Below are positions 24,929 to 33,100 of a DNA stretch of 64,000 nt, in pieces; the first letter of the stretch is position 1; the number at the start of each line of letters is the position of its first letter. The stretch lies in assembly GCA_965261315.1 (NCBI GenBank), contig CBDHDM010000090.1:124001-188000 (forward strand). Direction: 5' to 3'. The notes under the pieces are model-generated. The model had not been told where the DNA came from, searched no databases, and worked only from the letters and a program-made list of their open reading frames with translations. The DNA comes from Endozoicomonas sp965261315 (lineage in GTDB: Bacteria > Pseudomonadota > Gammaproteobacteria > Pseudomonadales > Endozoicomonadaceae). Both the position numbers and the translations under genes were made by a program.

Positions 24929-25996
24929 TTACCCTTGGTTACGAAGCTGGATGGTGGTGCTAAAGACCCTTCTAAATCGCCGGTCTTCGGTTGTTAATGT
25001 GCTGTTAGCATTGAGGTTAAGAATGTCAAAGGTTCTTTGTTCATTGGTGGCCGTGATATTATTACTGGAGGCGATCACCAGACTGATACGGATATGGGTG
25101 GTATTGCCCGGGGTACAGGTGCCATTATTGAAACTTGCCTGATCACAACCTGCGGTGTAACGGATATTGTTGCCATCCCTTACCCCATAGAGCACCTGAA
25201 GGTTTTCCACCCCTTCCACCATTTCCTGACCATCACGGAACAGTGCCATCAGTGGCTGTCCATCGGAGCCGTTTCGCCCTGATTCACGAATCTCATAGAT
25301 CAGGCCTGTTGTTGAACCCAGGTTATGAAGTATTGGACAGGTACCGAGATCGCTGCTGCACTCAGGTGGGATAACATAATCTTTCAGAGAAATAGCACTG
25401 CTTGTTCCCATGGCTGTTATCTGTTTTCCGGGAGTTACACTCCCCGATGCAGGCTGGCAGTGATGGGTAGATTCCTGGGGGGTAAATACGGCTATTTGAC
25501 GACAGTCTGAAATCATAAATACGTCAGTGGATGAAAAGCAGACATCTCTGTTCAAGGTGATTTTTCCGGAGCTGGCAAAAGCTTTGGCGTAGACAGGAGA
25601 GAGTGGGCTGGCTGGATCGGAGTAATCCTCAGGCCGTAGGAGTTCTTCTGCTGTCAGGATCGCCAAGGTATCGCTGTCAGTATCAGTTCCTTCGATGCCA
25701 ATGACCGACTGGTTGCTGAAATTGATCAGAGAACCGGGGGTAACTTCGGCATCGGCAGAAACACAGCTGCCCCGGTATCCAGCCATACGCACATCATGCT
25801 TGATTATCTCCATAGCAATGCGTGCACTGTCTTGTACCTGTATCAGTGCGCTGTCAGTGGCATTGGAACGGGTACTGTCCATAAACATACGCATAACTCC
25901 AAGCATTAGCAGGGCGCTTAGTGTCAGGGCAATCATCAACTCGATTATGCTGAGACCGTTTTGCTGTATAAGCGTTGGTTTGTGTTCTGCGAGCAT
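24929..25996 (-). CDS. pilW: Minor pilin PilW, cluster 1
   Basis: This 355-residue PilW-family protein has the prepilin motif QNG / LSIIELMIAL near residues 14-24, a hydrophobic helix and then the family sequence VQDSARIAMEIIKHDVRMAGYRGSC. The ATG overlaps the pilV stop by one base (TAATG), so translation is coupled. The C terminus ends RRVFSTTIQLRNQG, like PilW of the other two clusters. Role: GspJ-like member of the pilus tip complex. Confidence 0.93.
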   Translation of the reverse strand: MLAEHKPTLIQQNGLSIIELMIALTLSALLMLGVMRMFMDSTRSNATDSALIQVQDSARIAMEIIKHDVRMAGYRGSCVSADAEVTPGSLINFSNQSVIGIEGTDTDSDTLAILTAEELLRPEDYSDPASPLSPVYAKAFASSGKITLNRDVCFSSTDVFMISDCRQIAVFTPQESTHHCQPASGSVTPGKQITAMGTSSAISLKDYVIPPECSSDLGTCPILHNLGSTTGLIYEIRESGRNGSDGQPLMALFRDGQEMVEGVENLQVLYGVRDGNNIRYTAGCDQASFNNGTCTPGNTTHIRISLVIASSNNITATNEQRTFDILNLNANSTLTTEDRRFRRVFSTTIQLRNQG

Positions 25997-26460
25997 TACA
26001 ATTCAAAGCTCATTTCGTAGGACATATTGGTGTTATTGTTACCAAACTGGCTTTCACTCCAGGCAATGGAGAGCCTGAAGCGTTGCTCTGCAGCAACTGG
26101 CTGGCTGAGTTCCGCTGTGGCCCCGGGGATTGACTGATTGAGTTCGGCCAGCCATTGCAGAAAATCTTCATCAGCAAGTTCCAAAGAGGTACACCCTCCA
26201 TCAAGACAGTCTGGTGAGTTGGGCATGTCAGGCAGTTTTTCAAACAGATCAACATAGTTGCTGACGACTTCGTCATTTCGTCGAATTCGCTCAACAAGGT
26301 CATAAGAAAGCATGGTCGCTTGGCTGCGGGAAAGGGCTCCACTTGAAGATTGCAGGCTGACAATTTGCAGTCCAGCCATGCCCAGCAGGCTGATACTGAG
26401 AATTAACATAGCCACCAGAATTTCAACCAGTGTGAAACCTTTATTATTTATTCTGAGCAT
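25996..26460 (-). CDS. pilV: Minor pilin PilV, cluster 1
   Basis: This 154-residue PilV/GspI-type minor pilin has a leader MLRINNKG with cleavage before FTLVE, then ILVAMLILSISLLGMAGLQ and the family sequence SQATMLSYDLVERIRRN. It has a Cys pair (SPDCLDGGC). Its start overlaps the fimU-like gene by 13 bases and its end overlaps pilW by one. It is part of the tip/priming complex. Confidence 0.93.
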   Translation of the reverse strand: MLRINNKGFTLVEILVAMLILSISLLGMAGLQIVSLQSSSGALSRSQATMLSYDLVERIRRNDEVVSNYVDLFEKLPDMPNSPDCLDGGCTSLELADEDFLQWLAELNQSIPGATAELSQPVAAEQRFRLSIAWSESQFGNNNTNMSYEMSFEL

Positions 26461-26930
26461 ACAGGTACTCCCCCGGCTCTTGCCTGGCCAGCACCATTTA
26501 TCCAGACCCCCCTGGCATAATTTTTACCCCGGTCATCACAGAGACTCAGCTGAGTGACAGCGGCAACGGTTCCCTGACTGTTAAAGACAATGGTGGAGTT
26601 GCCTCGCAGCGTATTATCAGCATCCAGTCTATCAAATATCTGCAGGACGGCTCCGTCGGCATTTCGAATTATAAAACCGTTGCTCCAATCACCATCATCA
26701 CAGGTAGAGGCATCACTTGAACTGCAAACCGTAGTCGCAGAGCCACTGGCAGCCGCTTCACTGCGGGCAAACTGCAATGCGGCCAGAATTCGATTGGTTT
26801 GTGAGGTTAGTCGATTATCCTGAATGCTGCTTTCAAAACTGGGGTAGGCAATTGCGGCCAGTATGCCAAGGATGGCAACGGTGATCATCAGTTCGAGCAG
26901 GGTAAATCCATTCGGTTTGCGCTTTTTCAT
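26448..26930 (-). CDS. fimU: GspH/FimU-type minor pilin, cluster 1
   Basis: This 160-residue prepilin has a short leader MKKRKPNG, cleavage before FTLLE, and a hydrophobic helix. The GspH/FimT domain follows (LQFARSEAAASGSATTVCSSSDASTCDDGDWSNG region). It is the first gene of cluster 1 and ends inside the start of pilV. The domain does not let me separate FimT from FimU with certainty; only one GspH-type gene is present per cluster, against two in P. aeruginosa. Confidence 0.88.
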   Translation of the reverse strand: MKKRKPNGFTLLELMITVAILGILAAIAYPSFESSIQDNRLTSQTNRILAALQFARSEAAASGSATTVCSSSDASTCDDGDWSNGFIIRNADGAVLQIFDRLDADNTLRGNSTIVFNSQGTVAAVTQLSLCDDRGKNYARGVWINGAGQARAGGVPVCSE

Positions 26931-27280
26931 TTTTAGTGTTGAACCGATTGCCGGTGGGCTCAGATATTTGGGGTGAATTAGGTCATATAACCCGGATTCT
27001 GTCGAATAAACGACGATAAACGGCAGTTGTAAGCGATTAAGTGTTTAGAGCATGTGCATTTCCATGCAATGAGAGGATGTGGCAAAAGGTACATCGGAGT
27101 GGAATAAACGCTTAGCCGACAGTTCACTTTTTGACCATTGATGCAATGGAAAAAGCCTTTAATAGATTAAACCGTACGGCTTCCATTAAGGGGTTTAATA
27201 ATTGATGTATTACACCCCGTATTGCAGGTTGTTTGCCTGTTTTGAGCAAGTGGGGAAAATCGCTTTCCATGGATTGAGCT
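26931..27280. promoter_or_regulatory. Divergent promoter region between minor pilin clusters 1 and 2
   Basis: These 350 bases separate the divergently transcribed first genes of clusters 1 and 2 and must hold both promoters. I recognise no certain promoter or regulator site. A reverse-strand reading frame at 27124-27513 has no coding character and shadows fimT of cluster 2. Confidence 0.5.
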
Positions 27281-27907
27281 ATGAAGTACGAAGTTGGCCA
27301 ATGCTTTTCATTCAATCGCCGCTTAAATGGCTGCGCATCCAGAAAGAAAAGGGATTCCTTCTTTCTGTCGTCAGCCTGTCGGTTGCCGTCTCCTGCGTCT
27401 ATCGTCGGTGTTTCCCTGCTTGAATTGCTGGTTTCTTTATCCATTGCCGCCATTTTAATCGCGGTATCCGCTCCTTCCATGAAAACGCTGATTGTTAATA
27501 ACCGTGTCGCCAATGTGACGGAGGAGGTCTATGGCAGCCTGATGCTGGCACGTTCTGAGGCGATTAAGCGGCAGAGAACGGTTTCATTGTGCAGCACCAT
27601 TGATGCAGCCACCTGCGATGAGGACAATTCCGGGTGGCATCATGGCTGGCTGATATTCACTGATGAAAGTAATGATGGTGTGCTGAATGGCAGAGATCAG
27701 TTAATCCGACGTGTGGCTACTCAGTCTGAGCAGGTCTCCATTACCTGGAATCGAGGGTATAACATCCGCTTTAACAGTCGTGGCCAGACGAGTCAGGCGG
27801 GGACTTTCAATATGTGTGATCAGACTGACAGTGATAATGCGTCGAAAAATATAGTGATCAGTATGACCGGTCGTTTACGAACCGAGGTTCAGGTGACATG
27901 CGGTTAG
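27281..27907 (+). CDS. fimT: GspH/FimT-type minor pilin with unusually long leader, cluster 2
   Basis: This 208-residue protein has a prepilin site IVG / VSLLE (Glu5 present) that lies only at residue 43/44. A 43-residue, Arg/Lys-rich leader therefore precedes the hydrophobic helix LLVSLSIAAILIAVSAPS. The GspH part follows (LMLARSEAIKRQRTVSLCSTIDAATCDEDNSGWHHGW region). The leader of comparable pilins is 6-25 residues, so a later non-ATG start (for example TTG at 27383) is possible, but no ribosome binding site supports it. It is the first gene of cluster 2 and overlaps pilV by 10 bases. Confidence 0.85.
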   Translation: MKYEVGQCFSFNRRLNGCASRKKRDSFFLSSACRLPSPASIVGVSLLELLVSLSIAAILIAVSAPSMKTLIVNNRVANVTEEVYGSLMLARSEAIKRQRTVSLCSTIDAATCDEDNSGWHHGWLIFTDESNDGVLNGRDQLIRRVATQSEQVSITWNRGYNIRFNSRGQTSQAGTFNMCDQTDSDNASKNIVISMTGRLRTEVQVTCG

Positions 27908-28416
27908 ATAAGCAGGTAGCTGCACCGGGGGGGAGTCAATTTCACAGCCGTGGAGTAGGGCTGATCGAGGTCCTGATCAGCCTACTGATCATCACCATTG
28001 GAATTCTTGGAATGGCTGGGGTTCATAGCAGTAGTCTGCAGTATAACCAGTCATCCTACGTGCAATCTCAAGCCACCTTTCTGGCGACGGATATGCTGGA
28101 CCGTATTCAGGCCAACAGTAGTCTGGCAAAGAGCGGCACGAACTATCAGGTTGGTTTGGGTGATCTCGAATTCAGCCAGTGCATTGAAAGCAGTTATCCC
28201 ACTCATTGCGAAGCGGGAAGCTGCACGCCTCAGGAGATGGCAACCTACGACATTCTTCAGTGGAAGTTTCAGCTGGCCTGTCAGATTCCGGGAAGTCAGG
28301 GAGCGGTCACCTTCGTCGATAGCAGTGATGTTCGAACCTATACCATTCGCCTCAGTTTCCCGGATATGGGGAGCAGGGTTCCTCTTAGTGATGTCGTCTT
28401 GAGGGGAGTGTTATGA
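27898..28416 (+). CDS. pilV: Minor pilin PilV, cluster 2
   Basis: This 172-residue PilV/GspI-type minor pilin has the site SRG / VGLIE at ~18/19, then VLISLLIITIGILGMAGVH and SQATFLATDMLDRIQANS. It carries four further cysteines in the globular part. Its ATG lies inside the end of fimT and its end overlaps pilW by four bases (ATGA), so the genes are translationally coupled. Confidence 0.93.
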   Translation: MRLDKQVAAPGGSQFHSRGVGLIEVLISLLIITIGILGMAGVHSSSLQYNQSSYVQSQATFLATDMLDRIQANSSLAKSGTNYQVGLGDLEFSQCIESSYPTHCEAGSCTPQEMATYDILQWKFQLACQIPGSQGAVTFVDSSDVRTYTIRLSFPDMGSRVPLSDVVLRGVL

Positions 28417-29462
28417 GAAGAGTTGAGAAAGGATTCTCACTGGTTGAATTGATGGTTGCCCTTGCCTTGGGGTTAGTGCTTTTTACGGGGGTGGGTCACC
28501 TGGTTCTGGGGTCCAGTCGTTCATGGGCATTGCAGGATGAGCTTTCACGGGTTCAGGAGAGTGCTCGGCTGGCGCTGGATATTCTGGGCCAGAGTATCAG
28601 TACGGCTGCATATACTGGTTGCCCGGCTCAGGCCAGCCTGGCAAACCTGCTCTATACCGAAACAGATAGCCGGCAGTGGATGATGCATTTTGACAAAGGT
28701 GTTCTGGGAATTCCCTCTGGCAGCAGTGTTGAGGGACAGCTGGATAGTAATGCGATTTCTGAAGCAATTATTATCCACAGTATTGATAGTGACCAGACGA
28801 CTGTGGTCACTGGTCATAATACCGGAACCGCAACGGTCACACTTCCCGGTAGTCATGGCTATGACGAAGGTGATCTTCTGGCTCTGATTGCATCGGATTG
28901 TGGTCAGGTTTCTGTTTTTCGAGCAGGCGCTTCAACGGCAGGTAGTGTGGTGATTCACTCTGCTTCTACCAGTGGCAGTCTCTATAACTGTATAAGCCAG
29001 CTACAGGGGCACTTCAACTGCCATGGCAGCACGGTTGACTCCAGCAATATAAACCACCAGGGATCAAGGTTGGTACCATTGCAATCTTATGCTTTTTACC
29101 TGAGGGAAAGTAATAACGTTCCAACGCTGTATCGAAAGCTCGCGGGGGAGTACGGCAGTGGCAGCAGCATCAATGCAGAAGCACTGGTTGAAGGTATTGA
29201 AGGGTTGAGTATTCGTTATGGGGTGGACAGCGACAATGATGGTATTGCAAATCGGTATATGACTGCCAGTGAAATAACACCCTACAGCAATGAGTGGCTG
29301 AACATAATCACAATCAAACTTGAATTACTGGTTCGGAGTTTCACTGAAGTCGCGCCAGAAGCCCAGGCCTATTTTTTTGCGGGCCAGAGAGTATTGCCAA
29401 ACGACCTGTATGTTCGCCGAAGCTTTATGAAAACCATTAAGTTAAGGAACCGGGGGCTGTAA
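28413..29462 (+). CDS. pilW: Minor pilin PilW, cluster 2
   Basis: This 349-residue PilW-family minor pilin has leader MRRVEKG, cleavage before FSLVE and the helix LMVALALGLVLFTGVG. The characteristic VQESARLALDILGQSISTAAYTGC follows, with the end RRSFMKTIKLRNRGL. The ATGA overlap with pilV and the one-base overlap with pilX (TAATG) indicate tight coupling. Confidence 0.93.
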   Translation: MRRVEKGFSLVELMVALALGLVLFTGVGHLVLGSSRSWALQDELSRVQESARLALDILGQSISTAAYTGCPAQASLANLLYTETDSRQWMMHFDKGVLGIPSGSSVEGQLDSNAISEAIIIHSIDSDQTTVVTGHNTGTATVTLPGSHGYDEGDLLALIASDCGQVSVFRAGASTAGSVVIHSASTSGSLYNCISQLQGHFNCHGSTVDSSNINHQGSRLVPLQSYAFYLRESNNVPTLYRKLAGEYGSGSSINAEALVEGIEGLSIRYGVDSDNDGIANRYMTASEITPYSNEWLNIITIKLELLVRSFTEVAPEAQAYFFAGQRVLPNDLYVRRSFMKTIKLRNRGL

Positions 29463-30085
29463 TGGGAGGGCACACAAACGCATCAATGCCAGAACAGTAT
29501 CCTGCGGTTCTGCAGCAAAGCCGTTTATTGACTCCCTGGCCATCAGAAAGGGGGAGTGTGTTACTGGTTAGCCTGGTAATGCTGCTGGTCATCACGGTTG
29601 CAGGGTTAACAGCGGTGAAAATGGCAACCCTCGAAGAAAAAATGAGTGGTAATTACCAGGATCAAAAGATGGCACTATATGCGGCGGAGGCAGCGTTAAA
29701 AGAGGCTGAAAACTTCATTGCCAATAATGCACTTACCTTATCTGGCTTTAATGTAGATTGCGACAATGGGTACTGCTTTTCAGGATCTGATATTGACGAT
29801 ATAGGTAGCTGTGATCCTGGGGTTTCCGAGCCCTGGCAAACGGGTACTGTCTGGAGTGATAGTAATCAACACAGAGTTACTACGGTTTCAATCAGCGGTA
29901 TATCGGCTCAGGCAAAATACATTATTGAATTTCGCTGCTATATCGCCAAAGAAGCGCCAGGTCCTTTGCCTGATCCGGCCAACCGTGGAGACTGGGCTCA
30001 GTTTTATCGGATTACTGCGTTGGCTACCGGTGGTTCAAATGATTCACGGGTAATGCTGCAATCGTCGTATAAGAAAAGCAGCTGA
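29462..30085 (+). CDS. pilX: Minor pilin PilX, cluster 2
   Basis: This 207-residue PilX-family protein has a leader of about 31 residues before SVLLVSLVMLLVITVAGLTAV. No Glu is present at position 5, as usual for PilX. The conserved LEEKMSGNYQDQKMALYAAEAALKEAE follows. The C-terminal part includes NRGDWAQFYRITA, common in PilX proteins. It overlaps pilW by one base and is followed after 45 bases by pilY1. Confidence 0.92.
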   Translation: MGGHTNASMPEQYPAVLQQSRLLTPWPSERGSVLLVSLVMLLVITVAGLTAVKMATLEEKMSGNYQDQKMALYAAEAALKEAENFIANNALTLSGFNVDCDNGYCFSGSDIDDIGSCDPGVSEPWQTGTVWSDSNQHRVTTVSISGISAQAKYIIEFRCYIAKEAPGPLPDPANRGDWAQFYRITALATGGSNDSRVMLQSSYKKSS

Positions 30086-30120
30086 TTTTCGAGTTGGTTG
30101 TAAGAAGTTAATAGGGAAAT

Positions 30121-30130
30121 GGAGGTGATC
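30121..30130 (+). promoter_or_regulatory. Near-perfect Shine-Dalgarno of pilY1 (cluster 2)
   Basis: GGAGGTGATC directly before the ATG at 30131 is complementary to ten consecutive bases of the 16S rRNA 3' end, with good spacing of the GGAGG core. It decides that the start is 30131 and not the ATG at 30119, which lies upstream of and partly inside this site. Confidence 0.8.
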
Positions 30131-33100
30131 ATGGATCGATATACCTCACAAAGGCTTACTCTCAGGCAGATCGTGTTGTCCGGGCTGTTGCTATTTTCAT
30201 TACGGGTCAATGCTGAAGCTGTATCGAGTGATTATGCAGTAACGCCTCCCTTGATCAGTAATACCTCGGAACCACTGGTCATGTTGGTGATGTCTGTTGA
30301 TCATGAACTATTTAAAAAAGCATACAGTGATTATACCGATCTGGACTCGGATGGCAGACTGGATACCAGTTATGTGGACAGCTTTGACTATCTGGGTTAT
30401 TTCGACAGTAACTGGTGCTACCAGTACTCTTCTGGACGCTATTCTCCGGTAGCCGAAGCCACCGGAGACAACCAGCATTACTGCACGACATCTCAGGCAC
30501 CCTGGAGTGGTAACTTCCTGAACTGGGCGACGATGACGCGAATGGATGTTATCCGTACAGTTCTGTTTGGTGGCAAACGTTCCACCGATAGTACCAGCCA
30601 GACAGTGCTGGAGAGAGCATACATCCCCAGAGATGTTCATGCTTTTGTTAAGGTATACAGAAGTAGTGTTTCCGGTATTCCATCAGAAAATCTCACCCCC
30701 TATAACAACAGTGAAGTTAGCCTATGCAGTGTTGCTGCCAGTGAAAATGGTATACCGGTAGTCCGGGTCGCTTCTGGTGCCTGGCCTCGCTGGGCATCAA
30801 CCGAAGTAAGGCAGTGCCAGTGGAGTTCCAGTGATCCTAACAGTCCGTCATATGGACAGGTTCTGGCTGAAAACAGTGTTTATGTTGAAAGCTGTGTTAA
30901 CGGCAAGGACGGTGGCAACGGGAACCGGTGCAAGTTGTACCCATCAGGTTTCAGTAAACCAACAGGGCTGTTACAGAAGTATGGAGAAAGTGGTGGTATT
31001 CGTTTTGGCCTGATCAGTGGTGGTTATGATAACAACATCGCTGGCGGTGTACTCCGGCAGAATATTACCCGACTAGCAGGTAATGACAATGCCAGTGATG
31101 ATGAGGTAACTCTATCGACAGGACAGTTCAACAGTAGTGTGAATGGCATTATCCAGCATATTAATACGTTCAGAATTGCCAAATACAGTTTCAGCAGCAG
31201 TAAATATCTGGATTGTACCTATGGTATTGGCGTTTCTACCTTTAAGGGGAATGCATCCCGTGCTTTAAAATCCAGTCGTCACTGCAGTAACTGGGGAAAC
31301 CCTCTGGCTGAAATGTACCTGGAAGCGTTGCGCTATTTTTCTGGAGAAATAACGCCTTCGAACCAGTATTACACGGATGATGATGACTATTTTGTTCCGG
31401 GTATTACTGCTACGAACTGGGTCTCCCCCCAAACATCGGATAACCCCTGTGCTAACTGTTCAATCATTCTGCTTTCCACTGGTTTGAACTCTTTTGATGC
31501 CGACCAGTTTGGTGCTGCTAATGATGTGCCCGGGATTAATGGGTCTGCAGGAGTTCACAGCCTAACTGATCAAGTTGGTGTTATTGAGGCAGCCACTAAC
31601 CCAGCAGTCAGTTTTCCGGGAACTTATCTCGTCGATAAGAACGGTGGGGACCGGCAGTGTGAGGAGGCTGAAATTTCCAGGCTTTCTGATATTCGTGGTA
31701 TTTGCCCTGAACTCCCACAACTGGAGGGGGGGTATCAGATTGCTGGATTAGCATGGCATGGTCGTAAAAGTGACCTTCGGGAAGACTTGGATGGTGTCCA
31801 GTCAGTAAAAAGCTATGTTATTCAGGTGAGTGAAAATATTCCTTCATTCTCTCTGGATGTTGGCGGGAAGGACGTTACCTTTCAACCCGTCTGTCAGGCT
31901 CACAGTAATAGAAGTGAGTGTTCGTTGACGGATGTGGTGGTGGACAGTCTGGCATCGGATGCAAAAAGCGGGCGCTTTATTTTCACCTGGGAAGATTCTC
32001 TCTGGGGAAATGATTATGACTACGATGCCAGTTCAAGCATTGAGTACTGCATAGGTGATGCCTGCTCCCCAGCCATTGGAGAGTCTCAGGTTCAGATTTC
32101 AGTTAGTCAGGAAGCCAAGAATGCCGGAGCTGAAACCTGGTACTCATACACGGTGACAGGGACAAGTCAGGATGGCATTCAAATTCCTTTTGCCGAAGAT
32201 ACGGGTAACGCGACCAGCCAGGGGCAGGGGACGGCTGTTACACGAACTTTTGATGCAGCGGCGGGCAGTGCTGCCATAATACTTCCAAAGCCCATATGGT
32301 TTGCCGCGAAGTATGGAGGTTTTATTGATCTGGATGGTGATGAGACTCCCGGATTTGACCTTGATGGTGATGGCAGCCCAGAGACGAATGATTACAGGGA
32401 ATGGGATAACCGGGAGAATACAACAGGTGCAGTTGGTTCAGACGGGTTACCGGATAACTTTTTTTTCTCACGCAACCCATCTCTTCTGGCAGAACAGCTT
32501 GAGCAGGTGCTATTTGATATTTCGAGCCGGGTATCTTCAGCAACCAACGCAGCACTATTTGCAAATAGTTCAACGGGAACCGGTGCTGTTTATCAGGCGC
32601 TGTTTCAGCCCAGTATTGAGGTTGATGGTAAATCCATTAGCTGGGGTGGACTATTGCATTCGTTGTTTATTGATAGCAAGGGATATATACGAGAAGACGG
32701 TAATGGCAATGCCCAGCTGGATGACTATAGCTCGGATAAAATAGTTGCACTGTTTTTTGATCCTAATGCCGGCCAGACAATGGTTCAGCGCTATACGACC
32801 AATGATTTTGGAGTGACTACATCCGCTGATGGCGCACTTAAGCCACTTACTTCCCTGGAAACCATCTGGGATGCCAGAGAGCAGTTGGCCTTACTATCAA
32901 ATCTGATCAGTCAGCGCACCTACAGCGCACTTGCTTCGGGTGGCAGGCATATACTGACCTGGTTGGATTCCAATAATAACCAACAGGTGGACGATGGTGA
33001 GCAGCTGCCTTTTATACCCTCAACCTTTAATGAGCACGAGGGGTATCTGGGCATCTCTGCCAGCGAAGTATCTACGGTCGTTAACTATGTTCGCGGAGAA

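Noticed and set aside
29960..30010. RGD in PilX of cluster 2 (NRGDWAQFYR)
   Set aside because: The NRGDWA stretch fits the common PilX family sequence in this place, so it is not taken as an integrin-binding signal.
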